A DNA stretch of 10,888 nt from Mageeibacillus sp. UBA1255 (GTDB taxonomy: Bacteria > Bacillota > Clostridia > UBA1212 > UBA1255). The notes under the pieces were generated by a model. That model was not told where the DNA came from. It ran no database searches and saw only the letters and a list, made by a program, of their open reading frames with translations. Below are positions 1 to 8,211 of this stretch, piece by piece. The DNA is taken from positions 1 through 10,888 of the forward strand of contig DBVV01000085.1 of the NCBI GenBank assembly GCA_002308795.1, written 5' to 3'. Numbering within the stretch: position 1 is the first letter of the stretch; each line of letters opens with the position of its first letter. The position numbers were made by a program, and so were the translations under genes.

Positions 1-4
1 TGCC

Positions 5-130
5 ACTTTCAACTTGCAACTTGCCATTTGCAATTTGCAATTTGTCATTAGCCATTCTCCATTACTCAAAGCCAATTCTCCATTCTCCATTACTCATCGC
101 CAATTATCCATTCTCCATTATTCATTTGCC
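5..130. repeat. Degenerate heptanucleotide tandem repeat (about 18 units)
   Basis: The stretch can be cut into 7-bp words such as ACTTGCA, ATTTGCA, ATTAGCC, ATTCTCC, ATTACTC and ATTTGCC. Two 6-bp words are each followed by an 8-bp word, so the 7-bp phase holds across the whole 126 bp (18 x 7). There is a higher-order unit of four words: 68-95 and 96-123 are 28 bp each and match at about 24 positions. The stretch is visibly richer in A/T than the genes and has no gene. It resembles the short tandem heptamer repeats (STRRs) described in cyanobacterial intergenic regions, although the word sequence differs. The left edge may continue outside the window. Confidence 0.85.
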
Positions 131-155
131 ATCCCTGCCGCATTTGTGGCATAAT
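126..155 (+). promoter_or_regulatory. Putative sigma70/SigA-type promoter for the + strand operon
   Basis: TTGCCA (126-131, 5 of 6 to consensus) and CATAAT (150-155, 5 of 6) are separated by 18 bp, predicting a start near 162 and a leader of about 63 nt. The -35 hexamer lies inside the last word of the heptamer array, so the array forms the immediate upstream edge of the promoter. A short inverted repeat, TCTGA/TCAGA (163-167 and 176-180), sits just after the predicted start. It is too weak to call an operator. Confidence 0.5.
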
Positions 156-224
156 ACATTCGTCTGACGAAACGATCAGATCACACAGCAGAATGATCAG
201 AACTGAACGATTCAAGGAGCAGAT

Positions 225-1982
225 ATGAGTGTATCGGAAATAATAGCACTGGTAAGCGGAATTGCCCTCTTCCTGTTCGGAATGTCACTGATGGGCGACG
301 GACTAAAAAAATTGTCCGGCGGAAAACTCGAACCGATCCTGTATAAATTGTCCGGGACGAAACTGAAAGGCATACTGCTCGGAACAGGAGTAACTGCCGC
401 GATACAATCGTCGAGCGCGACGGCCGTGATGGCGGTTGGTTTCGTGAACTCCGGAATGATGAAAGTAAAACAGGCCATAAACGTTATCATCGGCGCCATA
501 CTGGGCACGAGCATAACGGGCTGGATCATATGTCTCAGCTACATAAAAGGCGGAGGCGTGATCGGGGAAATAGCATCGACGGCAACACTCACGGGCATTG
601 TCGCCGTATCAGGCGTGCTTATCAGGATGATCAGCAAAAAGCAATCGACGAAGCAGATCGGCAATATCCTGATGGGCTTCGCGGTACTGATGTTCGGCCT
701 CAGCACCATGAGCGGCGCGGTAGGAGGTCTGGGCGACGAGCCGTGGTTCACGTCGGCGTTCACTTCCCTTTCGAACCCGTTTTTAGGCATACTGATCGGC
801 ATACTGTTCACGGCGCTGCTCCAATCAGCATCGGCGGCGGTAGGTATACTGCAGGCGTTGTCGGTCACGGGAGCCATAGCTTTTTCGGAAGCTGTGCCGC
901 TTCTTATGGGTATATGCATCGGCGCAGCGGTCCCGGTGATGCTCTCGGCGATCGGAGCAGGAGTCGAAGGAAAAAGAGCCGCGGCGGTGTACCCGGTGGC
1001 AAATATTTTCGGCGTATTCGTATGCGCTGTTATCTACTACACGCTTGACGCATTCATCGAGATTCCTTTGGACAATATGGTGATGAACCCGTTTTCGACC
1101 GCGATCGTTAATACGGTGCTGAGGCTTGCGATGGTGATAATCCTCTTCCCTCTCACAGGAGTGATCGAAAAAGTTGTCACCGCGATCATTAAGGATAAAA
1201 AAGGAAAACAGCCGGATGAAAAGCCGGAGATAATACTGGAAGACAGATTCATTGCCCACCCTGCACTGGCGATAGAGCAGACGGAGATCTACATCAAGCA
1301 GATGGCGGGGCTGGCAAAAGAAGGCATAACGGAAGCGTTCACGCTGTTCGAAAACTATACAGACGAAGGGTTCGACAGAGTTAAGCGTATGGAGGACAAC
1401 GTCGACAGTTACGAGGACAGTTTGGGCACGTATATGATGAAGCTGACCGGCCGCGAGATGATGGCGGATCAGAGCAAAAAGATATCGCTGTTCCTCCACA
1501 CCCTGACCGACTTTGAACGCATATCCGACCACAGCCTTAACCTCGCCCAGAGCGCGAGAGAATTATATGAAAAAGGCATACATTTTTCAGACAGCGCAAG
1601 AGAAGAACTGAAAGTGATGTTCAAAGCCGTTGACGCCGTGCTGAACCTCACGACGCAATCGTTTACGGAAGCCGATACCGTATCCGCAGCGAGAGTTGAA
1701 CCGCTCGAGGAACTTATTGACGACCTGGCAGATAATATGAAGCATAATCATATTGACCGCCTGCAGCGCGGCGTATGCACTCTCAACCAGGGATTCGTTT
1801 TCAACGATATCGTTACGAACTGCGAACGTGTTTCGGATCACTGCTCCAACATCGCGCTCGATATAATCGAACTGTCCGGCAGCGAACTTCACCCGCACGA
1901 ATATTCACACAATCTTATGAAGCAGGATTCCGAAGAGTTCCACGAAATATACGACGAGTACAGCAGAGTGTTCAAGATCTGA
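225..1982 (+). CDS. Na+/phosphate cotransporter family protein with PhoU-like C-terminal domain
   Basis: This 585-residue membrane protein belongs to the Na/Pi cotransporter II-related family (NptA/YjbB type). Members move inorganic phosphate across the cytoplasmic membrane, either by Na+ symport or, as reported for E. coli YjbB, by export. The family's internal duplication is visible: QSSSATAV at residues 61-68 in the first repeat and QSASAAV at 200-206 in the second, each followed by a Gly-rich membrane segment (about 88-104 and 227-245). Hydrophobic segments fill residues 5-320. A charged linker (323-340) leads to a helical tail (about 345-560) like the PhoU four-helix domain, with paired 'ERISDH' and 'ERVSDH' motifs. 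The start is supported by AAGGAG at 214-219, 5 nt upstream. It is the first gene after the predicted promoter. The family is firm; transport direction cannot be read from sequence. Confidence 0.93.
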   Translation: MSVSEIIALVSGIALFLFGMSLMGDGLKKLSGGKLEPILYKLSGTKLKGILLGTGVTAAIQSSSATAVMAVGFVNSGMMKVKQAINVIIGAILGTSITGWIICLSYIKGGGVIGEIASTATLTGIVAVSGVLIRMISKKQSTKQIGNILMGFAVLMFGLSTMSGAVGGLGDEPWFTSAFTSLSNPFLGILIGILFTALLQSASAAVGILQALSVTGAIAFSEAVPLLMGICIGAAVPVMLSAIGAGVEGKRAAAVYPVANIFGVFVCAVIYYTLDAFIEIPLDNMVMNPFSTAIVNTVLRLAMVIILFPLTGVIEKVVTAIIKDKKGKQPDEKPEIILEDRFIAHPALAIEQTEIYIKQMAGLAKEGITEAFTLFENYTDEGFDRVKRMEDNVDSYEDSLGTYMMKLTGREMMADQSKKISLFLHTLTDFERISDHSLNLAQSARELYEKGIHFSDSAREELKVMFKAVDAVLNLTTQSFTEADTVSAARVEPLEELIDDLADNMKHNHIDRLQRGVCTLNQGFVFNDIVTNCERVSDHCSNIALDIIELSGSELHPHEYSHNLMKQDSEEFHEIYDEYSRVFKI

Positions 1983-2009
1983 CATTTGCGAAAGACGGGT
2001 GCTTTTAAT

Positions 2010-5000
2010 ATGAAAAAAAAGTTGATCATAGCGATAATTATGGCGCTTGTAACGGCGATCGGACTTACCGCATTTACGTCGTGCCGTAAAACTCCGGATG
2101 TCGGACCTGACGTGCCTGACGAACAGGCGGCAACTATTCCTCCGAATGAGCGTGAAGAAGTGAAACCGTACGGCGGACCTTTCGGGAATACCATCACGTT
2201 TGCGGCAAATTCGGTGAATGCGATCAACGGTTATTTCAAAGATAATTCACACACCCAGTATATCCTTGAGAATCCATCCACGCGCCTGGTGCTTAACCTT
2301 TCCGACGAGAGTTTCAACGGCCTGGGCTCGATAGAAAATACCAAAGGTCAGACGTATATCGAGCGTACGATGGACACGTATATGAAGACTAAAGAGGGAG
2401 AGACCTTCTTCGCCGGAGCGTCGACGTCGAGGGCGAATCTGTTCGACCAGGGTTATTATTACTATAACCTCCACCTGCTTGACCAGGTGTTCCTCCCCGG
2501 CGAAGACGCGATATACGATAAAAACGAGCCGCTCGAACTGAACGATATCTCCGGTAAGAGCGATATGGAAAAGACCGGTGCAGATGAAGGAGAAGAAGGT
2601 GCGGTAAATCTGAGGGTCACGAGTATTTACGACCCGTACGTATGCTTCAAGCTTCCGGAGGGAAAATATAAAGTGGCCGATTACGACGCGTTCGTAGTGA
2701 CGATGAAATGCAGTTCGTCAGACGTGCAGCTGTTTTACATTGCCGGCGACAGGAATGAATTTTCAGGCGATTCTCATATCGATTTTAAAGGGATCCCTGA
2801 CGGAAAATACCATACGTACGTCGTATATTACGATCTGGGCGGGACAATGTCCAAAAATCTCAAAGCGTTCAGGATCGACGTCGGAAGCGCCGTCGGTGAG
2901 AAGGTCTCGATAAAGAACGTGTCTTTGGTAAAACTCAGGAGCGGCATACCGCAGTTCAAGCTCGACCGCAACTACAACATGTACACGGACAAGGTCAACG
3001 AAAACGTCAGATTCGTTGCCACCGCCTCTTCGAACAACGTTGACGCCGTCGGGACCGTTACGAGGATACCGGTGGACAACGTAGAGAAGATCATCATCGG
3101 CGACAGCGCGGGCGATCACAGCAGCATCGACGGTGTGGATTGGAACAGCGCCGTTTACGTCGGTTTCGATATAAAGAACGCGGGTGTTTTCGGCGTGATT
3201 TTAGGAACGGATGAGGCGTATTGCGGCAGGCTCGGCATGGAGATCGACGGCGGCGATTACGTTCTTACCCAGGAACTCTCGTGGGGCAGTAAAAAGTTAA
3301 AGCGCGGCGAAGATATCTATATGGCCAGAAGACTTTACAACGACGAAACGCATGACTTCAGCGGCTTTCTGACCGAGGCGCATAACGAGCGGAATCCGGT
3401 GGTTTTCACTGTGGAAAAAGTTGGCACGAGCAGGGCAAATACGTTCCTCGGATATGATCAGCTGACCGGCGCGTACAAGTTCAAGATGATCGGTGTAACC
3501 GTCTTCGATAACGGATACGAAAGGCCTCTGGACGAACATCGCGTACGGTTCACCGCCTCCCCTGACGGCGATGCGCGCAGGACCGTATACGTTCGCGGAG
3601 AAACACTCACCGACGGCTGCCTTGAATGCGCCGTTGTCCTCGGCGATAACGATATGCTCCTTCCCATCCGCGTGGAGGTGTGCAAGAATTTCGCGCATGA
3701 CGGAGAGGAACTGTTCTATACGGACGACGACAGTCACGCGTACGGATTATCCATATTCCCGATGGTGGTGGAAAACGGCGGATCGAACACGTTAACGCTC
3801 GCGAACCTCTATGAGCAGTGGGGAAATTACCGTCTCAAGCAAGTCTCGTCTATCCGCTGGCATACAGCTTACTATCACCTTTCACTCGGCGTGACCGAGA
3901 CTAACTGCCTGAACTTCTACAGCACCGGGAACCGTCTCCCCGACCACCGTGCGCTATCGGCTCTTTACTGGTCTGACGAGCAGGTCGATCTGCTCGACAG
4001 CAGCGGGAAACCGACCGGCCGCAAAAGCAAGATAGACCAGCAGCCTCAGCATCCCAATAACGGCAATCATATCTTCCTCCGCTACACCGATTCGGACGGC
4101 AATTTCAACCTTTCCGAGAACGTCGGTATGACCGGGATAGACGCAGCCGGACCGGACCTTGCGGACATCACACTTAATTACCTTTCGTTCGACGGAAAGG
4201 TATTTCAGACGTACCGCCACGTCGAGATGCCGAGTACAGACGAGAACCGTGCGTTCTACGAGATAGATTATGAGTTTCTCCAGGACGTCACGATAGCGGA
4301 TATCCAGCGTGATTTCAGTATTTACGAGTTCTCCGGTACGTATGAAAAGTTCGGATATCTGAATAAAAACGGCGAAAGCGTGATCGAGGATGCGCGCAAA
4401 GGCGGCACACGAATAGTTGAGCTCGGCAGCGAATACCCCTATTTCGACTATTTCAAGCAGGTCACACACGTGCCCGGAGCATACACGGCATCAGACGTTT
4501 CGTCGAACCTTTCTTTCCTACTGAAAGACTATGATATAACGATCGGCGGAAAGGCTTACACCGGTGGTTTCGCCGTTCTGGAGGGCAATAACTCCGCTGC
4601 TCTTACACTGAATATCTCCGGAAAAGTCTCGTTCAAAAAAGGCGATCATATCCGCCTGAACTGCATTCTGATGCCCTGGGGCAACTTCTTCTCCGAGGAT
4701 GACGCCAACGTCCGTATGGTGCGCGTAAACACGCTCCTTAACCCGATCAAAGTCGAGGCCTCATCGGGGACCGTAAAAGATGATAATACAGTTCCCACTA
4801 TCGTATCCGCGGACGGAAAGACGGTAGAGTTTAAGATCTCCGGCGGCGCGGCCAACGTACGCGATCTCCCCTCTTACGCAGCCGGCGACTACACTAAATA
4901 CAAGTCAAAATGGGAGCGTGACTATAACGTGACCGTTCGTATCGAAGGGATCCGCGAACTTTGCGTGCCGAAGATCTACGAACTTAAGGACGGAAACTGG

Positions 5001-5141
5001 ACAGAGTATAAAGTGACTTCGAAGCTCGGGTACGACGGTTATACAATAACGTACGCAGCAGACGGAACGTTCACGTACGGCTTCGTCATCACGATGACAG
5101 ACGCGGTCCAGAGGTCGTTCAGACTCGTCGCGGGCGAATAA
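2010..5141 (+). CDS. Large secreted lipoprotein of unknown function with a carbohydrate-binding-like domain
   Basis: A protein of 1043 residues that I do not recognise as a whole. The N-terminus (KKK followed by a hydrophobic stretch to residue 22, then FTSC) is a lipoprotein signal with Cys25 as the probable lipidated residue. A Pro/Glu-rich linker (27-55) follows. Residues about 195-310 have the pattern of a jelly-roll carbohydrate-binding module: 'DGKYHTYVVYYDLGG', then 'LKAFRIDVG' and a closing 'VSIKNVSLVKL' strand. Residues 320-890 are beta-rich and aromatic, with a striking WHTAYYHLSLGVTETNC segment at 617-633. The last 150 or so residues look like Ig-type beta domains. I chose ATG 2010 over an in-frame TTG at 1986 because it places the signal sequence at the very N-terminus; neither start has a strong Shine-Dalgarno. 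It lies 27 bp after the transporter stop, suggesting co-transcription. A surface glycan-binding or degrading role is inference only. Confidence 0.85.
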   Translation: MKKKLIIAIIMALVTAIGLTAFTSCRKTPDVGPDVPDEQAATIPPNEREEVKPYGGPFGNTITFAANSVNAINGYFKDNSHTQYILENPSTRLVLNLSDESFNGLGSIENTKGQTYIERTMDTYMKTKEGETFFAGASTSRANLFDQGYYYYNLHLLDQVFLPGEDAIYDKNEPLELNDISGKSDMEKTGADEGEEGAVNLRVTSIYDPYVCFKLPEGKYKVADYDAFVVTMKCSSSDVQLFYIAGDRNEFSGDSHIDFKGIPDGKYHTYVVYYDLGGTMSKNLKAFRIDVGSAVGEKVSIKNVSLVKLRSGIPQFKLDRNYNMYTDKVNENVRFVATASSNNVDAVGTVTRIPVDNVEKIIIGDSAGDHSSIDGVDWNSAVYVGFDIKNAGVFGVILGTDEAYCGRLGMEIDGGDYVLTQELSWGSKKLKRGEDIYMARRLYNDETHDFSGFLTEAHNERNPVVFTVEKVGTSRANTFLGYDQLTGAYKFKMIGVTVFDNGYERPLDEHRVRFTASPDGDARRTVYVRGETLTDGCLECAVVLGDNDMLLPIRVEVCKNFAHDGEELFYTDDDSHAYGLSIFPMVVENGGSNTLTLANLYEQWGNYRLKQVSSIRWHTAYYHLSLGVTETNCLNFYSTGNRLPDHRALSALYWSDEQVDLLDSSGKPTGRKSKIDQQPQHPNNGNHIFLRYTDSDGNFNLSENVGMTGIDAAGPDLADITLNYLSFDGKVFQTYRHVEMPSTDENRAFYEIDYEFLQDVTIADIQRDFSIYEFSGTYEKFGYLNKNGESVIEDARKGGTRIVELGSEYPYFDYFKQVTHVPGAYTASDVSSNLSFLLKDYDITIGGKAYTGGFAVLEGNNSAALTLNISGKVSFKKGDHIRLNCILMPWGNFFSEDDANVRMVRVNTLLNPIKVEASSGTVKDDNTVPTIVSADGKTVEFKISGGAANVRDLPSYAAGDYTKYKSKWERDYNVTVRIEGIRELCVPKIYELKDGNWTEYKVTSKLGYDGYTITYAADGTFTYGFVITMTDAVQRSFRLVAGE

Positions 5142-5211
5142 AGGCGAATAAAGATAATACGAACAAAAATATTACAGATACTAAATATACGACCGGCTGG
5201 AGGTAATAGTT

Positions 5212-6474
5212 ATGAACAACAGGATCGATCGCAAAAAGCTGCTCATCGGAGCATACATTCTTTCCGACTGCGCCAGAACCGAAGCGCACATACGCGATAT
5301 TAAAGAATGCGGAGTGGAAATGATCGTATGCCTTCGCACACCGTCGAAAGAGACGCTTGACCTTTTCCAGAAATACGGGCTGGGCTGCATCGCGTCCGGG
5401 ATCGTCCCTGGCTGGTGGGGCGGCGACGGCGAAAATGCAGGAAAACTGCGCGAGAAAAATCCGACGCAGAAATACGTCGAAGCAGCGGCCAAATTTATTG
5501 ACCACCCGGCGGTCTGGATGATCGATATCGGCGACGAACCGTCCGCGCTTGACTTCGAGCGCTACGGCGAAGTCGTGAACATCATGAGATCGCTTTTCCC
5601 GAACCAGCTTCCCTACCTGAACCTCTACCCGAACTATGCGTCGGTCGCGGAAAATTCCGACAGCCAGACGCTCAACCAGCTCGGTACGGTGAACTATTAC
5701 GAGCACATCCGCGAGTACACGGAGAAGGTCGGTCTTCCATACATCAGCTACGATTTCTACGTCTATCCGATGGGCGACGCCGGGCTCGGAATGATGTACG
5801 ATAATTTCAGGATCGTATCGGACGCGTGCAGGAACACCGGGCGCGATCTGTGGTACATCCCGCAGTGCAACGGCCGTAACGAGCAGGACTTCACGACGGT
5901 AAATCAGATGCTGTTCCAGGCGTATTGCGGCCTTGCGTACGGCGCGGCGGCAATAAACTGGGCCTGCTGGAGCCCCGGCTGGTGGTGCAACAATATTCTT
6001 GACGCCGACGGCAATAAAACCGCCCAGTACGATAAGCTTCGCGTGGTCAATGCCGAGCTTCGCCGTTTCAGCGAGCGGTACATGGATCTCAGGAACGTTG
6101 CCACCCGCCTGATCGGTTTCAGTTCGATCCCGTCCGTTAAAAACCACCCTTCCCTTAACGTGAAAGATTCGGTGGACAATGGCTTCGTTCGCGATCTTCG
6201 CGTCGATGGTGACGGTGCCCTGGTCGTCGGAGAAATGGTTGACCGCGATGATCCTTCACGCCGCGCTCTGCTCATCGTAAACGCCACGGATTACCTTGAC
6301 AACGCCCCCGCTCCCCGCACAGTGAGATTCAGGTCATTGTCCGAAAACGTTAAAATAATCGCCGGAGACGTGAGCGGCGGTATTACGTGCACACCCATCC
6401 CCGGCGATTCCGGAATGAAAGATTATTCATTTACGCTCGATAATTGCCGCGCGGCGCTGGTGGAGATCATTTAA
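5212..6474 (+). CDS. Cytoplasmic TIM-barrel protein resembling glycoside hydrolases
   Basis: A protein of 420 residues without signal peptide or membrane segment. It resembles the (beta/alpha)8 barrels of clan GH-A glycosidases. 'WMIDIGDEP' at 102-110 ends a predicted beta4 strand and puts Glu109 where the acid/base Glu of an NEP motif normally sits. 'LPYISYDFYVYPM' (175-187) and 'AAAINWACWSPGWW' (245-258) look like later barrel strands lined with aromatics. The usual nucleophile Glu is not obvious: 'LWYIPQCNG' (213-221) offers Gln218 instead. Residues about 330-420 form a small C-terminal beta domain with 'RRALLIVNATDY' and a closing 'CRAALVEI', typical of GH tails. GGAGGT at 5199-5204 sits 7 nt upstream of the ATG. 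It lies 70 bp after the lipoprotein gene on the same strand. Fold class is likely; catalytic activity and substrate are unknown. Confidence 0.85.
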   Translation: MNNRIDRKKLLIGAYILSDCARTEAHIRDIKECGVEMIVCLRTPSKETLDLFQKYGLGCIASGIVPGWWGGDGENAGKLREKNPTQKYVEAAAKFIDHPAVWMIDIGDEPSALDFERYGEVVNIMRSLFPNQLPYLNLYPNYASVAENSDSQTLNQLGTVNYYEHIREYTEKVGLPYISYDFYVYPMGDAGLGMMYDNFRIVSDACRNTGRDLWYIPQCNGRNEQDFTTVNQMLFQAYCGLAYGAAAINWACWSPGWWCNNILDADGNKTAQYDKLRVVNAELRRFSERYMDLRNVATRLIGFSSIPSVKNHPSLNVKDSVDNGFVRDLRVDGDGALVVGEMVDRDDPSRRALLIVNATDYLDNAPAPRTVRFRSLSENVKIIAGDVSGGITCTPIPGDSGMKDYSFTLDNCRAALVEII

Positions 6475-8152
6475 GCTTTTCAGCCTGAGCCTTCGCAAAT
6501 TCTGCGATCTCCTTAACCGTATCCGGATCGAGAGGCATCGGTATGCCTGCACGCTCGAGAGTCTCGAAATAGCCGTACTTTCCGCCCATTCCGCAAAGCT
6601 TCAGATAATTGCCCCACGCATCTTCCCCTTCCGTATTCAGCCGGAACAGCGAGAACGCGCCAAGCTGCGCCATCGCGTAATCGACGTAGTAGAACGGATA
6701 GAGGAAGATGTGCTGTTTTTGCATCCAGAAACCGCCGCCCTCCAGGAAAGCGTTTCCGTCGTAGCTCCTCCACGGCATATATTTCCCCTCGATCTCCTTC
6801 CAGAACCTGCGCCAGTCAGCAGGACCGGAACCGGGATCTTCAAATACGCGGTGCTGGAATTCGTCAACAGATACGAGGTACGGTATGGTTTTAAGAGCGT
6901 CCGTAAAATGTGCGTAAAGGTACTTCTTCGTGTTTTCGCCGAAGAACCGCTCCATATACGGGTAAGCGAAGAATTCCATCGACATAGAGTGGATCTCGTT
7001 GATCTCGCTCGTCGAAAACGTAAGTTCGGCTAAAGGCAGTCTGCGCGACGAATAATATGCCTCAAAAGCATGTCCTGCCTCGTGTGTCAGGACGTCGATA
7101 TCCGCAGAAGTCCCGTTGAAATTCGAGAAAATGAACGGCGCTTTATAGTCAGGCAGGAACGTGCAGTATCCGCCGAGGTGCTTGTTCTCGCGCGTGACGA
7201 AATCGAACAGCTCGTGCTCCGTCATAAAGTTGAAAAACTCACCGGTCTCAGGCGACATCTCCTCGTACATCTGTCTCGCCTTTTCGGTCAGTTCCTCAGG
7301 CGTACCGATAGGCGTCGCGTTCCCGTCAGGATAGCAAAGCGCTTCGTCGTACCACTCTAGTTTGGCAAGGCCGAGCCTCTTTGCCTGTTCCCTGTAAAGA
7401 TCGTCGCATATAGGCGTGATATATTTGCGGACTGCTTCGCGGAACGCAGCAACTTTAGCGGAATCGTAATCGTACCTGCCGCGCGCGAGATACGCGTAGT
7501 CAATATAGTTCTTGAATCCGAGCCTGCGTGCGATCGTCCTGCGCGTCTTCACGAGTTTCGCGTACTGTTCGTCCAGCTTTCCGGAAACGCTCTCATACAG
7601 ATCCGCCCATGCCTTGAAAGCAGCTTTTCTCTCTTCGCGGTCGGTCGATTGCATATGGCGCAAAAGCCCGTAAAAGTTGCATTTCTCGCCCATGAACTCG
7701 ACGGAGCACGAAGCCGCGGTCTTAGAATATTCGGTACCGAGATTATTTTCGCGTATCGAAGGAAGCACCGTCGATAATTTGACAAGGCGCTGCTGGACCT
7801 CCAGATCTTTAAACATATGACTGCCGTACTTATCCTTCAGCTGCGGAAGGAACCTGCTCGCCAGCACCGCTTTCGCGGCTTTTTTTAGCGTAAGCATCAT
7901 TTTAGGCATCTCACTGTTGAAGAATTTGACCTCGGCATCGTAGAACTCGTCCTTCATATTCATCGTGTTCCGTACGCTGGCAATAGTATTCTGCGTCGTT
8001 ACGGTCTCCATGACTTTCTGGAATGCGACGAACGCCTCGTCTGCCTCTTCAAAAGTCGCTGCTTTTTTGAATTTACCGCAATAGTCGTTGAAATCTTTAC
8101 GCGCCTTCTTCATATCCGGGCGCTCATATTTCAGGTCCTTGAATTTTTCCAT
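6467..8152 (-). CDS. M3 family oligoendopeptidase (PepF/thimet-oligopeptidase-like zinc metallopeptidase)
   Basis: A cytoplasmic zinc peptidase of 561 residues, the usual size for the bacterial M3 oligoendopeptidases of about 560 residues. Family members cut short peptides inside the cell. The zinc site is complete: HEAGH at 357-361 (His357 and His361 bind zinc, Glu358 is catalytic), with Glu386 in 'NEIHSMSMEFF' as third ligand, 29 residues after His357 as in M3 enzymes. 'LGGYCTFLPDYKAPFIFSNF' (326-345) is the family's substrate-side segment before the active site. The N-terminal 250 residues are helical, as expected for the channel fold. An upstream in-frame ATG at 8176 is rejected because the AAGGAGGT ribosome site lies downstream of it. 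It is the last gene of the - strand group, 59 bp after the acyltransferase gene, and its end overlaps the convergent gene by 8 bp. No signal peptide. Identification is firm. Confidence 0.96.
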   Translation of the reverse strand: MEKFKDLKYERPDMKKARKDFNDYCGKFKKAATFEEADEAFVAFQKVMETVTTQNTIASVRNTMNMKDEFYDAEVKFFNSEMPKMMLTLKKAAKAVLASRFLPQLKDKYGSHMFKDLEVQQRLVKLSTVLPSIRENNLGTEYSKTAASCSVEFMGEKCNFYGLLRHMQSTDREERKAAFKAWADLYESVSGKLDEQYAKLVKTRRTIARRLGFKNYIDYAYLARGRYDYDSAKVAAFREAVRKYITPICDDLYREQAKRLGLAKLEWYDEALCYPDGNATPIGTPEELTEKARQMYEEMSPETGEFFNFMTEHELFDFVTRENKHLGGYCTFLPDYKAPFIFSNFNGTSADIDVLTHEAGHAFEAYYSSRRLPLAELTFSTSEINEIHSMSMEFFAYPYMERFFGENTKKYLYAHFTDALKTIPYLVSVDEFQHRVFEDPGSGPADWRRFWKEIEGKYMPWRSYDGNAFLEGGGFWMQKQHIFLYPFYYVDYAMAQLGAFSLFRLNTEGEDAWGNYLKLCGMGGKYGYFETLERAGIPMPLDPDTVKEIAEFAKAQAEKLK

Positions 8153-8160
8153 TTGAACTA

Positions 8161-8168
8161 ACCTCCTT
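8161..8168 (-). promoter_or_regulatory. Consensus Shine-Dalgarno that fixes the M3 peptidase start
   Basis: On the - strand this reads AAGGAGGT, a full match to the anti-Shine-Dalgarno sequence, 8 nt before the ATG at 8152-8150. It falls inside the first codons of the longer reading frame starting at 8176, so the shorter start is the real one. Confidence 0.85.
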
Positions 8169-8211
8169 GGAATCAATGTAGCTGTCAGATGTAGTCGTAA
8201 GATCTACCCGG

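Noticed and set aside
1986..2009. TTG start for the lipoprotein gene
   Set aside because: It would put eight extra residues before the KKK-hydrophobic-Cys signal, and no ribosome site precedes it. ATG 2010 fits a lipoprotein signal better.
5119..6147. Long antisense open frame (342 codons) opposite the TIM-barrel gene
   Set aside because: The + strand frame has a good ribosome site and recognisable fold motifs; the antisense product has low-complexity Val/Arg-rich composition typical of a shadow frame.
6462..6512. GGAGATC/GATCTCC inverted repeat as a shared terminator for the convergent genes
   Set aside because: The arms are 7 bp with a 37-nt loop and no T-run; probably chance.
8153..8176. 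Longer start for the M3 peptidase
   Set aside because: The consensus AAGGAGGT at 8161-8168 lies within that extension and points to the ATG at 8152.
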